DNA of 64,000 bases. It comes from Combretum micranthum (Eukaryota; Streptophyta; Magnoliopsida; Myrtales; Combretaceae). The stretch is taken from contig JAMXBD010002245.1 in the NCBI GenBank assembly GCA_024138025.1, positions 62,001 through 126,000 on the forward strand, read 5' to 3'. The notes beneath the pieces were generated by a model that was not told the DNA's origin, did no database searches, and worked only from the letters and a program-made list of their open reading frames with translations. The position numbers and the translations under genes were made by a program. This document shows, in pieces, positions 1 through 13,946 of this stretch; the stretch's first letter is position 1, and each line of letters opens with the position of its first letter.

Positions 1-841
1 TCTAAAGGCATTAAAAAAAGATTATTAATTAAAAGAGTAGCCTTGTAAAATTTGTCTTTAATTTTTTAGCAAAATAACATAAATAATTTAGTTCAATTAA
101 GAGATTAATTAGTGGCTTGCTATCATTATTTTGGCACAAAATATAGACTAAGTAACAAAATATTAATCTATTGTGATAATAATAATAGTAACAATATGAT
201 AACGGAATATATTTAAAATTTGTATGCGATTATTAGTGATTATATATATATGTGTGTGTGTCAATGAAAAATAAATGTAAATAAATATGTATATGTAACA
301 AGAATAATAATACATTATTTTACTGGCAATGAGGAATCAAGATGATAACGAAATTCTTAACTGGTACTTTCAAGTGCTATAAATGTACATTTTTAAAATA
401 ATATTAGTAGAGTTGTTATGGCTGAATTTAGTATGTAAAATAATAATTTCAATGCGGCAAACGATGGAAAGATTAAAGGAGAATCTCAGGTCATAGTATC
501 ATGGTGTCCTTAAACTTGCACAGAAACTCAAAACTCTTTAAATCTTAAGAAAACAAGCATTGAGATGATAGAAATAGGACACGTATAGTACAATTTGCGG
601 ACTTGTCCAGCAAGCAATTCCATAGGCAACCATGCAGTACAAATAGTAAGTATAAATATATACGTATGAGTTCGTCTGATGGAGAGCAAATTTTTATGGG
701 TAATTGTTTCTGAGTTTAGAGGGCAATAGTTTGAGTACAGAGAGTTGCATCTTAATATTTCTATTTTATTTTTCCATCTATAAATAGTTTTTACGGTACT
801 AAAACCATCAATAAATAATAACAATAATAATAATAATAATA

Positions 842-882
<41 letters not shown>

Positions 883-1258
883 TGTTAGTATAGCACTCCT
901 GATTTTGTATACTGTGGACATTAATACCAAGACCATTATCAGCCTCCAAAAGTATTATAGGAATCCAAGAGGTGTACCATAATTAATACTAGAGAGCCTC
1001 TTTCTTTGCCCAACTCTAATACAAGATATGTTTCTAAACTCACTTTATATTTGTAAAGTTAATTATATTAAAAATATATATATGTATATTTATATTGTTT
1101 AGCTCCCAGGTATTACCGACAATTAATTCCTTGCTTATATTTTTACGTTAATGACATAATATTTTGAGAATATAATATTTGATAATTTCAGTAATAAGAT
1201 AATTTATAAAAGATGTTTGGTTTGTCAAACCTGCTCACATCAATTTAAAGATTTCTGC
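1..1258. other. AT-rich flank, no gene seen
   Basis: No open frame of convincing length or recognisable domain is visible on either strand. The stretch is the left flank of the minus-strand TG...CA element that starts at 1259. The same flank resumes at 26911, because the short duplication TCTGC (1254-1258) is echoed by TCTAC at 26911-26915. A minus-strand frame at 528-824 encodes 98 residues with no recognisable motif and ends in microsatellite sequence, so it is not called. Confidence 0.6.
811..881. repeat. (AAT)n microsatellite
   Basis: About 70 bases of nearly uninterrupted ATA/AAT trinucleotides, with one or two interruptions (a C near 832 and a missing base near 845). Confidence 0.9.
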
Positions 1259-1324
1259 TGTAAATACCTGACATGCTCAATTTAAATTAAACACACCAAG
1301 TCTCCAATCACGTATAACTCTTAC

Positions 1325-1450
1325 CACTACTAAAAATTTTTTTTTTGGTAGCAAGGTTATTGTAGGGACATAACTTTTAGTAGCAAGTTTATTTTTATTT
1401 ATTTTCAATTTCTTTTTTGCAGGGACTTTGTCCCTACAATAGCACTACAA
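1325..1450. repeat. CACTA left terminal and subterminal repeats
   Basis: After the CACTAC terminus and a T-run come GTAGGGACATAAC, GCAGGGACTTTGTCCCTAC and a second internal CACTAC near 1442. GGGACTTTGTCCC is a small inverted pair. These match the GCAGGGA...TCCCTAC words at the right end in kind. Confidence 0.75.
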
Positions 1451-4400
1451 CATATTTTTATATAAAATACTTTATTCAAAATAATAGAGTGAGTTGTTAT
1501 TGTTTTTTTATTTTTACAAATAACTACTTATTGTGGGAGACTATATTGCTTTATCATTTGGTGAAGTGATATGGTCCTGCAATAGGTTGCTATTAAAAAA
1601 GATAAAGAAATAAATAGAAAAGAAATAAACATTATATGCAAACCACTCTAGTATTCACAAATTGCATGAAAAGCCTCAATTTTTTTAGAAATTCATAAAA
1701 GTTGAAATAGATGACTTCTAGCATTGCTTGCAAACACAAAATAGAAATCATAATGTTGTCTCATTTGAAAAGAATATTAATAATCTAACTAAGTCATAAA
1801 CAAATAGCAAGAAAGTGGACATTAAATATTTTTTTATAGGTGGCTATATTAATAAACAATTATAAATAAATTTCATCTATATTAGGATACACAATTGCTT
1901 ATCTAATTTAAATTTTATAGTTTTTGTGGTACTATTATTGCTTTATGGTTTTTCATAAGAAAACCATATTTATTTATTGGTAAGAAAATATTATCTCTAT
2001 TGTATTCAAATGAAAATAAATTAAAAGTGCAAAACCTTTAACCACAATATTTAGTACCTCTAAACTAAATTTTAATTTGAATTGTCATTTTCTTTTCTTC
2101 TTTGTTTATCTTCCACTTTCCACAGTTGCTTTTTTCTTTTTCCTCTCACAATTATCCTATTAGTTTTTCACTTGAAAATATCAATCAATTTGATAACTAT
2201 CTATAAATTTTATAATAACCAAATTATCTTAACTAACATCAAATTGATGATGGAGAAAATCTTAATAAATAACTAAACCAAAAACTAGTATCATAACAAA
2301 CAATCAAATCTCAACAAAGAACTAAATATAAAAACAAATATCCCTTGAAAAATAAGATCTTCTAGCTTCTATGCAATTAAGAAATGTTATTTATTTTATT
2401 AATATTTTTTCTTGTCAATATTTGATTAAGATCTTAATGAAAATTTCACTTATGTGATAGGAATAAAAAAAATTAATTTAGTGACTAAGTTATTATATTA
2501 AATGAATATGATTCTAGCTAAACATTATTTATTTCATTAATATCTCAATGACATAACAATTTTTATAATTTATGCATTTTTTTCCTTAAAAAAAGCATTA
2601 AAACAACAAACCTATAGTCACAATATTCAGTAACTTAAAACCAAATTTTAAACTTTTTTTTTTAATTTTTCTCTCTATCCCCACTTGTCGTTAGTTCTGT
2701 TTTTCATTTTTATGTGATTTACTAATCCAGTTCTTTGAAAGGTAAAAAAAATTATTGTAGCTATTAAGTAATTAACTCATTAGAAATTAAATAATTACAA
2801 TCTATCAAAAAAATGTTATTTTAATTTATATTTTAACATGAAAAATCTAATGAATACTTAAGAATTTTTTAATGTTTTTATACTAAAATGGTGACATCAT
2901 TGATATTTACTAATGAAAAATAATGACCTAATTTAGCAATTTAATTATTTTGATTAATTTTATAAATAAAATCGTAACCAATTTAACATTGAATATGATT
3001 ATAGTCTATCAAGAAGACAAATGGTACATGTATTGGAAATACAATCATATCTTTTTTCAATTGAAGCAAAACATATCATAAGAAAAAAGCTATTGTAAAT
3101 TGTAATAATTTAATACTAATTTTTTGTAAAGTACTTGTGTTCTAGTTTACTATTGATTGCATTTTTTTTTCACTAATTATTGATTGTATTTTCAACTACT
3201 CACAATATAAGTTAGTATTGATCTTCTCTTTTTTTTTTTTTTTTTTAATTATGCTTCTTTACTTTTATAGAAATTTATTGTTCATATGAGATTATGAGCG
3301 ACAGTTACCAAAAGTTTCATTGTGTACGTATATTTATTTTTATGTCTCAAATTATTAATCTTCGGTATAATTTGATTGAGGGTGTACACATGTCTATCGT
3401 CTTTGTAAAAAAAAAAAAAATACACAAATACAAATTGTATAAAAAAAATTATCAAAATAGTATCGTATATTGCATGTTGGAGAGGAGACATAAAGTTTTA
3501 TATGTGTATCGGATCTTGGAAACAAGATACAATGACAATTATGTGAAAAATTTTTAAAAAGCACATTAGGAATGTGATGTAGATTTAGGGGTATATCGCA
3601 CCTTCAATGGATGACACATGTATAATTATGAATGTATCGCTTGTTGAACATACGATACTCATATAATTTTAAAAAATGATAGAACAGTACTATTCTTCTA
3701 ATTTTTTTCCACAATTTGGTTTTGTGTATTTTTTTTAAAGAAGTATACATGCAATATTCTTGATTAATTACGTTATAATCTAATTTTTTATAAATAAATT
3801 TAATATAAAAGTATAGTTTTTCTGTAAACACTATTTTATATTGTTTAACCATCTTAAGTTTTATATAACCAATCTCTCTCTCTTCTTTCTCTCTCTCTTT
3901 CTTCCATGTTTATTAATATCTCATCTTTTTTTTATGAATATCTCATTTGGTAACCATAAGTGATTTCCCTTTTGAAAAAGCATTGAATATTCTCCAACTT
4001 ATTCTTTTAACAAAATTAGTCTGTCTTAAATTTTAACTCTACCATCATATAACATCTTAGCACAAAATAATTAATATACTATTTCATCTCAAATTTAAGT
4101 CGTACTGTCATATTATCTTTTAGTACACATATTGTGGGTGCACTATCTGCTATTAATTTAATTATATAATATCTATTTAGTATTTCATTTGTACCTCTAG
4201 TTTTTTCAATAGTACATGTTCTTATCTAATTAATATCATAATATGAAAAATCTGTTAATACTTAACAATTTTTTAAAGCTATTTTAATGTGTGTCTCATC
4301 TATTAAATGATATAGTAATTAATACTTTGTTACACTACATTTAATTCATGGGATACATAATGAAAATACAGTATTGCATATATTAAATGCGATTTCAATA

Positions 4401-4934
4401 GTAGTTATGTAATTTTTTTTGTTTAATTAGTATTAGTGATTCTTTCTAACCATTGCTACATGAGAAATTATTTTCAATTTAATGTTGAATAACATTATCA
4501 TCCATCAAGAAGACAAATAATTCATCTTATGAAAAAAAATCATATGTTTTCAATTAAAGCAAAACATATCACAAAGGAAAAAGGGAAAAAAAAATCTACG
4601 ATTGCATTACTATACTATTCATTTTCAATAGAATACTTATGATACAGTATACTATAAATTTTCTTTTAACTATCTATAATATTTCTTAGTTTTGATTTTT
4701 CATTTCTACTTTTTTATTATGCTTCATTTTGATATAAATTTAATATTTAAATAGAATTACAAGTGGCGATAGTAACAATATGCTTCATTGTGTATGTGTA
4801 TTAATTTTTATGTTCCAAATTATTGTAAAATTGAATTGATTAATTATTGTTATGTTTTAAATGTTATTACTACAAGATTTGGTATTAATATATAGTTTTT
4901 TTTCCTAATGTCTTTAAGATGTTAACTAACCCAT

Positions 4935-4976
<42 letters not shown>

Positions 4977-5010
4977 TCTCGCGTGCGCGTGTGCGCACGC
5001 ACGCACGCAC
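4935..5010. repeat. Compound microsatellite (CT)n-(CA)n-(CG/TG)n
   Basis: A CT run, then a CA run, then alternating purine-pyrimidine GCGTGCGCGTGTGCGCACGC. The last part is an alternating CG/TG tract with Z-DNA-like composition, unusual in this AT-rich setting. Confidence 0.9.
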
Positions 5011-5018
5011 ATCCATTC

Positions 5019-5484
5019 CATCGTCATCTTTTTATACATATTTCTATTATATGTATCTCATTTAGTTTACACATAACATATTTCTATTATGTGTAAACTT
5101 GTATGTATCTTATGTAGTTTATCCATATCTCTCTTTATATCAATTTTAGTTTATCCGTATCTCTTTGTGTTTTACATATCTTATTTTGGTAGTTTACCAT
5201 ATATGTGTAATCCATATATCTCTCTCTCTCTTATCCATTCTGTCATCATCTTAGTTTGTCTATAATTCTAATATGTATCTTATTTAGTTTACATATAATT
5301 CTGTTATCCATATCTCTTTTTATATCAATTTTAGTTTATACGTATCTCTTTTATTATACATATCTCATTTTAGTGGTTTACCATATCTGTGTTATCCATC
5401 TCTCTCTCTCTTATCTATTTGATCATCTTAAGTTTATCCATATTTCTATTATATGTATCTGATTTAGATTACATAATTCTGTTA

Positions 5485-5515
<31 letters not shown>

Positions 5516-5545
5516 CCATCTTAGTTTATCCTTTTTTTTTTTGTT
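5019..5545. repeat. About 185-bp tandem repeat, roughly 2.5 copies
   Basis: The word ATCCATATCTCT followed by TTTATATCAATTTTAG occurs at 5121 and again at 5306, a spacing of 185 bases. Sequence between them (TACATATCT, GGTTTACCATAT, CTCTCTCTCTTATC) recurs in the same order. A partial copy precedes and another follows, ending in a CT run near 5484-5510. Confidence 0.7.
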
Positions 5546-8500
5546 ATGCTCTGTGGTATCCATACCTCATTTTATGTTGAATATGGAGAAGAATAAAAAC
5601 TATGCTATATAAACAACATTTTAAAGCTTACCTTTCTTAAGTTTCTTCAAGGAAGTTCTTCAAGGCAAATAAGTTCCTAAAGGTAATTTTTACATCTTAT
5701 ACAAAGTTGAAAATCATTGCAACAATATAACAAATATGTATGTGCAATATATATATATATATATATCACATATAACATATTTATATTACATATACATTAG
5801 CATTAGCATATTCACATTGCTTGTGCAAAATTAGATAAAAATGTTAACAAGTTAATCATATTCTATCAATCGTTATTGTTTAGGCATATAACATAAATAA
5901 GAAAAATTGATCATAATGATAAACTTTTAAGAAAAATTTAGCATATATAACATGGAGGTGCAATAGATAAACATAAAAGAAAATGATGTTGACAAAATAA
6001 AATTGAAGAAGACAATAAAATGGTGACTTAAGTAATATAAAATAACTCTATAGTGAACATTTTGAAAAAATAAATTAGTAGCTAAAGAAACTTCTTGCCA
6101 TTGGATGCAGAACCCTCTCTATTCTAGCTCCTTTTTAGTGAATTCTTTCTAATAACATAAACAACCTTAACTTGGAAACTAAATTTTATCTTATAAAACA
6201 ATTATTAACTTTTAGCTACCACATTAGGAAACATAATATAAAAAACTTCGAACATAGATATTTAGACTATACATTTTAGTAGGATCAATATAATATTAAA
6301 TTATAAATTATATATAAGCTTTATCAATACATATATATTTATCTATATTATTGTAATGAAGATAAAGATCTAAAAAGAAAAGGAAATATGCAATTAACTT
6401 TAGACTTTATTTTTATCTCTTTTAATATTACTGATAACACGCATGATTTTGTGATGAGTAATTTTCGGTCACTTAATGAATTTGTAAGTAGTTATGTATG
6501 TGATAAACATATGGATATTAGTTTGTTGGGATAGAGTTGATTAGTAAGTGTGTGATAAGGACATGGATAATGATTTGTCGACTAGAGTGGGAATATGGGG
6601 AATTGTTGGTTGATAGATTAAGTAGTTATTTTATCTATTCATTTTTGAGTTGAATTAATTAACAATCATAATAATAGTATATATATTACAATCCTAATGT
6701 TATTATATGTTACATATATTTGATGGTTATAGCAAACATTATGGTATTATACTATACACATAAAAAATGATGGAAAACAATATAAATTTTTTCATGTGTG
6801 CTAAAATTCAATATAGCGTACCACAAAAATTTGAAATGGTAAATCATATAGAATTGAAAAAAAAAATTGGAGATATATACTTTTATTTAAAAGATATATC
6901 TTTTATTGTTATAAAACTAGATATACATAAGCTGATATGAGATGAGAAAAAGATATTTATATATATATATATATATGTAGACACACACACACATTAAGAG
7001 AAAGAGGAGAGTAAAATTGAGAAGAAAAAGGGGAAATGAGTTAAATTAAAACTAAACTTGGTTACTAAAATGTAAAATTTATAAGGTAAAAATTTAATAA
7101 TAATTTCGAACATAAAAGTCAATACACAAACAATACGAAAATATAATAATCCTCACTCATAAAAGAGGTTATTATTTTTCATAAAATGCATTTTTTGTCT
7201 TCTTAATAGGCTATATTTTTATTTAATGTTAATTGGTTAAAGTTTTATTTAAAAATAATTTCTAAAATAGCTTATTATTTTTCTTCATTACCAAATATTA
7301 GATAATTCATGTTTCTTATTAAGAAGATTGAATTTACTAAAAATGTTTAGAAGGTTTCTCATAGTTGGTTGATTTTTATCATTTTTCATTTTCTAATAGA
7401 TATATAGTTTTTTATTGTATTATTAAGTTCATAGTTTGTATTTTTTTATTTTTTGTTTAGAATTTGTATTTACTAGAACAAAGATTTACACAAATATTGA
7501 TAGTAAGATTTATTTTTAACCTTCCCCATTTTTATTAAGTATTTGCCTCACAAATATTTTGTTCCTCACAATAATACAAGAATGATATCTAAAACACTAG
7601 CATAAATATATAAGATTAAACAACATATTTAAAATTTTATTATACTTCTACCTTTTTTATCTCATGCATTGAAGGTAACATCTGCTAGTAATATTCTTTT
7701 AATGCTATTTATTTCACTTTCAAAAAGACAAACCTAAATCTTAAAGTAAAAAATGAATTGCCATTTTTTATAGCCCCTCACACTTAAATGTTTACTTCTG
7801 TTTTACCAAGAATATTGTTTATACTACTACTTTAAAATTTATAAAACATGTAAAAAAGACATTGATTTTATAGACCTTGAATTTATAAATAATTTCATAA
7901 AAATATTTTCCTTTTAAATTTGTTTAGACTGAGCCATTCAAATATATAATTATGTTAATTGTTTCTAAATAATTATCAATATTGATTATACACATCATCT
8001 CTATTTATAAGTGTGGTTCTACTATAAAAGATGTTCAACGATTTGGGATATTTTGGGTTTTTTTTTTTTTTCAAAGTATTAGTTATCATATCAATAATAT
8101 CATAGCAAAAGGTATATGTTTTGTGTATTTATTTTTTATTAGAAATATTGTTAAATTATATGTAATATTAAAGTTAATAGTTTACAATCTCATTTGATAT
8201 ATCGTGTACATATATTACAAAAGTGTAAAGACCCGACATGCTCAATTCTCAAATTAAGCACACCAAGTCCCAACCACGTATAACTCTTACGAAATTATAC
8301 GTAAGGTTGTCTTAAAAGAAGGTGTTTATGTTGAACATTGCTAAACCAATTTTAGAATTTATGAAATCGTTTAGTTAGATTTTAAATAACTGGATTCGGC
8401 AGCGGAAAATCAAATTTTATAAAAACAACTTATAAACTTCTACTCCTACAGAGCAAACCAGTTTTCTAAGAAACTAATTTTATAAAAACACTTTGTGATC

Positions 8501-9029
8501 TACTCTTAGGGGTAGATAATTATTTACAATCAATTGAGCATTAACAAGCCCTTAAAAGAAAATACAACTTATAAATAAATCCAGTCTTCATAAAACAAAG
8601 CAAAGAAGAAACAAAATACAAGTAATATCTCGATCCTATCACACTTCACTCATTCTCCCATATCGCTCAAAACTCGGACAAACATCATCACATCAATCAT
8701 CATCACCATCACATCCTCATCAACAACAATAATAAGAACAACAACATCAACAACCTCCACATCATCATCAAGTCATCATCTCATCATCCATCATCAACAA
8801 CAATAATACCTGTAAAAAGAATAACAACAACAATAATGAGCCGGAGCCCAGTACACAGTAATACAATCACACACGGAGTGGCACACGAGCTTAACTAAGT
8901 GTAATGCATCAATCCACAAGTTATTATCTTTTCATTAAAATAAACAAATCAACAATGGAGCACTCACACTCCGAAACAAGCCAATGGGAATTGGGGATCC
9001 TGAATAACGCTCACGACGCTCATGGGGTC

Positions 9030-9056
9030 GATATAAGCAGCCCGAATACTTATATC
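9030..9056 (-). other. Conserved hairpin with GATATAAG/CTTATATC arms (copy 1)
   Basis: GATATAAG at 9030-9037 pairs with CTTATATC at 9049-9056 around an 11-base loop. The same arms and a related loop recur at the same place in copies 4 (17246-17272), 5, 6 and 8, so this is a family-wide structural element. Confidence 0.65.
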
Positions 9057-9252
9057 TCCTAGATAACGTTACTGAAAAAGGAACAGTAATCTCATCCAGG
9101 ATCATAGTCGCTACTTAACTTCACTTAACTGAATTATAATATAATTCAATTCACATGCTCCCATAAACATTGAATTAAATCATATTACTTCCTCTCAAGA
9201 ATAAGTAAACGTTACGCAGTTACCACATTCCTTATCGATTACCCGCCGAGCC

Positions 9253-9391
9253 TAGTCATTGCATCATGACTATTGACCTAAGCGCCTATTATAATATTGT
9301 CATTGCATCATGACAACCCGCCGAGCCATATCATTGCATCATGATAAGTGGCCTAAGCATTTATTCTAACATTGTCATTGCATCATGACAA
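9253..9391 (-). repeat. Four hairpins with constant TGCATC/GATGCA loop (copy 1)
   Basis: On the plus strand, TAGTCAT-TGCATC-ATGACTA (9253-9272), TTGTCAT-TGCATC-ATGACAA (9297-9316), TATCAT-TGCATC-ATGATA (9329-9346) and TTGTCAT-TGCATC-ATGACAA (9372-9391). All four stems are perfect. The stem bases differ between units while the loop is invariant. Confidence 0.85.
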
Positions 9392-10539
9392 GTTGTCGTC
9401 CTCGGACCGGATTCAACGACGAATAACATAACCAACACTCATCAATTATTAAGCCGAGTTTAAGTCTTAATCAGTTTAGTATGCCTATCCTAACATTCAA
9501 CACGCAAGTTACTGCGTACCTTTAAATAAAATCCCCAAACAGAGCCTCAGAAGGTTGATCAAAGCCAATCCAAAAGAATCAGATTCAAAACCAAAACCAA
9601 AACCAAACATCTGTTTCAAGAAATTGAACTCACATAAGAACTTAAGCTAGCACTCATTCATATTAAATATAAACCATATCACAACCTATTATTCATATAT
9701 CAATATATATATACAAAACAACATATATATATATATATACATATAACAACAAGTTACTCCCATAACAATATATATATATATATATAGATACAAAACAACA
9801 TACACCCATGTTATTCAAAGATCACCCTAACACATTCATTTAACTCTATTATTTGTTACTAACCCATTTTAGCTTAACCTTAGTCAAATTGATTAGAATT
9901 AGTCATTTAAGTCATTTACCAAGTCAAATTGATTAATCTTAGCCATTTAATTCAAAAGCCAAGCCGAGTAGATTAAGTTTAAGAAATCTAGTTCATTTTA
10001 GTTCAATTGAGTTCATTAAGTCAAACTCATTAGAATTAATCATTTAATCTAATTACTAAGCCAAAGTAATTAAACTAACTCAAGCTAATTTATTTTAACT
10101 CATTCAAGTTCATTTAGTCAAGTTGAACTTAGATTGTAACTAGATTCATTTTATGTAAAACTCGCATATTTAACTCAATTATTCATTAAATCTATAAATC
10201 TATCTAAGTCATGTTTAATTATATCACTAAATCATCATTACACATCAAATATTACTTATCTATCTCATTTATGTCAAAAAGATCCATTTGTTCAAGTAAA
10301 TACACATAAAACAATCTATAACAAGTTTTTAGCTTAGCTTGAAAAATGTATCAGTTGGAAAGAATTAAAATTTAAGCACTGATACGTCTCGAATTTGCAA
10401 AAACTCAAAACATGAAAATTGTATATCTCTTTCTTATTTTTCCAAAACAACTTGAATCACCTTAATCGGAGATCGGATGAAAAAGTTATGGCTAAAATAC
10501 AAAAGGACTGCAAAACTAGGAAAAGTTACAAAACGAACG

Positions 10540-10735
10540 CCGGCTTTCAACACCGGCGGCATAAATTAAAAATTTGCCAGCGTTAAGGGTCGAGCGATCT
10601 GGTCACTGTTGGACTTTTCAACACCGCCAAATTTTTCACATACACTGGCAGCATTGGATTCAACACCGGCAGCGTTGGATTCAACACCGGCAGCGTTGAA
10701 TGCCGGTGTACATGCATTACGCTGCTGTCAAATTT
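10540..10735 (-). repeat. GC-rich CCGGCG cassette (copy 1)
   Basis: Degenerate short repeats around ACACCGGC / GCCGGTGT / GCGTTGAATGCCGG in an otherwise AT-rich element. TTCAACACCGGCAGCGTTG is nearly duplicated in tandem at about 10667-10698. The plus-strand frame across it (10609-11025) is an accident of the GC content and has no recognisable domain. Confidence 0.7.
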
Positions 10736-11762
10736 TCCCCTGTTTTCATTTTGCAAAAAAAACCATTTGTTCCAAATGTTTCAAATTCCTCCAAATTCAT
10801 TTCAAGCTTTTTAAAACTTGTTATTTGATCTTACTACAATCTAATAAACACAAACTCCCACTTCAATCCATCAAACATCACTATAATAATCATAAACAAC
10901 TTCAAACCCCAATTTCGCTATTCATCTTCTTCCTCAACAAACCAACTCCATCAACCATAAGCTTTACAAATACAAAACTTAAACAACACTTCTCAACTCA
11001 TATACATCATCTATACAACATTTAAATTCTAAATTTAAATAAGACGATAAATAGTAAAGTATACTTAGCTTTTAGAAAAGAACACAAGTTGAAACTTCAT
11101 CTTCTAGCTCGGTTTCTTCCATCTAGTTTATCTCTAGTCTTGATTCATCCTTAGTTGGCTTTGATCTTGAGATTCAAGTCTTGAATTTGGAAGAAAGAGA
11201 AGAAAAATGAAGAGAAGAAAGGAAGGGAGAGGGAGAGAACCATCGGTTGGGAGAAAAAAATAAAAGGAAGGGAAAAGTGAGAAGAGAGAGGCAGAGGAAG
11301 AGAGATTAAAAGGAAAATAACAAGGATTAAAATTAATTTAAACGAATATAGGTATAAGCTTAGAACTATCAGAACAAATATCTATAGTTTCAAGAGTATT
11401 TAAAATTTTGTTTCTGAACCGATATGTTAGAAATTAAGAACTTGCAATAAGAACTTAATTGAGAATTATTTTAGATAAAAAGCTATTTAATTTGAGTTCG
11501 AGTTTAAGAACTGATATTTTTATATCAAGCAAATGAACTCAAATTTTACTGAGATTTAGGAATTAGTGTTTAGGCTAAGAATCAATGATTTTAGGAATTC
11601 TCTAAACACTTTGATGACATGTTTAGGGAATTTGAAACTCAAATCTCAATTAATAGCTAATTAAATTATATCAACTTGTTAATAAATCCTATAATTCATT
11701 TTTAGTCATTTAATCTATCTAAACTCAATTTTCTTATCTTGGTGAAGATTTGGGATATTTCA

Positions 11763-12244
11763 AAAAGAAAATAGATAACAATTAATATAATATTTAATCT
11801 GCTATAATATTTTAGAATTTAAATATACGATTGAGAATAATTTTACAAATTATTGGCTAACATTAATTAATTTTATATTGTTGAAAAAATTGAAAACGTA
11901 TATAAAATTACTTATTGAAATGTAAAGTTTTAAAAATTGACTTCAAATCAAAATAAATATAAAGGTTTTGTTATTCTCAATAGAGGCATCACAAGTATGC
12001 ATTTTGCTAGTATTTATTGTATACCTATAAATATTATTATAAGTTTTATAGTTATTTTAATTTATTATCTATATTATCAAAGCATTATTAATTAACCAAA
12101 TCCCTAATTTCTGTCAAAAATTCGGGTCAAAATATCAAGTTGTTAGTTTAATGTCATTTTAAGTATTTAATAAATTTGAACATTTAGTGATGGCAAAAAA
12201 AAAAAAAAAAATTGAACATTTATGTCATTTAAAACTTATATCAT
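11763..12244. other. CACTA interior between copies 1 and 2, no gene seen
   Basis: AT-rich sequence with no open frame of interest. It starts with the AAAAG target duplication of copy 1 and contains an A17 run near 12196. Confidence 0.5.
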
Positions 12245-13946
12245 ATTTAAGTATGCCTATCCTAACAAGCATACAAGCAAGTACTGCGTACCTGTACTAG
12301 CTCGAGAATCAATGAAAATAACCGAAAGGGGATCACTCACCGTAAAAGAAGTAATTACAAACTCACACTTAGTTCAAACACTAATTAACTAATTGAAAAT
12401 ATAATAAATCAAAGAAATCCAAATAAATTAATACAAAGTCATAATAAAGCATTTAGGCATCCTATTATATCCTAGATCGCTTAACAAATACGTAATTGAT
12501 CATATATCAAACTTCGAAAAATTTTAAAGGAAGTTTTAAAAATTCAAAATTGCAAGGGATACGCCGACAACCAAAGCCGGCGGCTTTGAGTCGGTGTTCA
12601 ATACTATGAAAATTAACACTGCCAACGCTGGCAGCGCTTAAGAGTACACCGACTGCCTTCATTCTACGCCGGCAGCCTTGAGCCGGTGTAGAATCCAAAA
12701 CCCAAAATTTTTCAAAACGTCCAGAGAGGTCTAAGCCGTCCGCTTACCCAGATACGCGGGTAGCTTTGACACATACGCCGGCTGCCTTGATTCCCAGCGG
12801 CCAGTGTACAATATAAAAGGATGAACGCCGGCTGACTTTTCCAGCAAAAGCCGGCGGCGTTTGGTCAGCCTTAAGAAATTTGATTCTGTGGGCTTTCAAC
12901 ATCACCTCTAGGCCGGCGGCGTAGAAACCCCAGATGCCGACGTACGTTCAAAATCTAACCTATATGAAAATGGTTTTTATTTTCCCTTGTTTTATTACAA
13001 CTTGTTCATTTTTTCAAAAATTCCCAAACTTAATCCAAACTTTCTAAAGCTTGTTATATGATCATTACATTATTCAAACAACATAAACTCCAACTCACAA
13101 CATCAAACTCTCCACCACAAATCATCATTCACAAATCACACTTCAACCCCCAACTTACTACACCCAACACTTAATCATCAACCATATGCATTTTTCAACA
13201 CTTCCAATCCCTTATATTACATCTACCACTAACTCCTATAGCAACATAACACTACTCATACAACCAACAATGTATATAAGTCATCAAACACAATTTAAGC
13301 TTAAAGTCTATTGCTAAAAAAAACAATAAACTTGCACATTTTGAAGACATGAGACACATACTTACCAATAGAACTTTAGACCTTGATTTTGTGATCCTCT
13401 AGTATGCTTTTGATGGTGGAAAATGTAGAAAATGAGAGGCTTATCTATATAGATCAATGAGGGAGCTTTGGAGAAGAAGAAAATGGGGTTTTGAAACTTT
13501 TGAAGGCTTGTTTTGGAGGTCTGAAATTTGTGCACGAATTTTGCAATATTAAAGTTGATATTATCTTAAGGTTTGACTTTTGAGGCATAAGAGATTAAGG
13601 GAAATTAATGGCTTATCAATGGCTAATTAATGAACTTGTCTTTAGGTTAATTAATGAGGGGTTTAAGCTCCCTTTAAGGTAAAAAAAAATTAGGTTATGA
13701 TGGGGCTTATGTGCATGGATCTATTTTTTCATTTTAATGCATTCCAAAAATAATTATTACATGTTAATGCAATTTAAATTTTATGAACTAAACATTTAAT
13801 AAATTCTAGAGTATTTGAATATTTAACACAATATTAAAACACATAATTCATAATGAACACAAATCATATTCAATACATATCAAAAGCATGTTTAAATTCA
13901 ATAACATACATATAAAATATGATAGGGAAATTTCGTGGTTATTTCA
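12245..13946 (-). mobile_element. TG...CA element copy 2, truncated at its minus-strand 3' end
   Basis: The right end GGTTATTTCA at 13946 is the family 5' terminus on the minus strand. The left limit near 12245 falls just after the GTACGC donor region (TATGCCTATCCTAACA, GTACTGCGTACC). The terminal half with the hairpins and the TGTAAAGACCC end is missing. A strong CCGGCG cassette lies at 12558-12955. It abuts copy 3 head to head. Confidence 0.75.
12558..12955 (-). repeat. GC-rich hairpin cassette (copy 2)
   Basis: About 400 bases of degenerate units around ACGCCGGC, AGCCGGCGGC and GCCGGCGGCGT. Repeated words are GCCTTGA, CGCCGGCTGCC and AGCCGGCGGCG. Equivalent to the cassettes at 14276-14575 and 16122-16522. 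Confidence 0.75.

Larger units (their letters stand above)
1451..8223. other. CACTA interior, AT-rich, no recognisable gene
   Basis: Nearly 7 kb of AT-rich sequence with many stop codons in all frames. Short frames (for example 2082-2276, 3294-3557, 5256-5462, 7982-8197) encode low-complexity Phe/Ile/Leu/Tyr-rich peptides from T-rich DNA and show no domain. Microsatellites and a minisatellite (listed separately) are the only clear structure. Confidence 0.55.
8224..11762 (-). mobile_element. TG...CA element copy 1 (subfamily B), complete with TSD
   Basis: The left end is TGTAAAGACCCGACATGC and the right end is GGGATATTTCA. The flanking pentamers are both AAAAG (8219-8223 and 11763-11767). Length is 3539 bp. 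Read on the minus strand it has, in order, a pyrimidine-rich leader, a GC-rich CCGGCG cassette (10540-10735), a GTACGCAG donor-like site (near 9509), four GATGCA hairpins (9253-9391), a hairpin with CTTATATC arms (9030-9056), the word TGTGTACTGGGCTCCGGCTC (near 8850), a GAT-rich tail (8655-8815) and the conserved terminal 120 bases. No internal retrotransposon coding region is present. The ends form an imperfect inverted pair (TGAAATATCCC and TGTAAAGACCC). Confidence 0.9.

Noticed and set aside
3294..3557. 87-residue plus-strand frame in the CACTA interior, and similar frames at 2082, 3604, 5256 and 7982
   Set aside because: AT-rich low-complexity peptides with no domain and no coding-like third-base pattern.
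9253..9391. A CRISPR-like array of short palindromic repeats
   Set aside because: The units are few, irregularly spaced and lack unique spacers of constant length. There are no cas genes and the context is a plant transposon.
10609..11025. 138-residue plus-strand frame in copy 1
   Set aside because: It arises from the GC-rich cassette (repeats of DSTPAAL) on the strand opposite to the element. No domain is seen and it is not kept in other copies.
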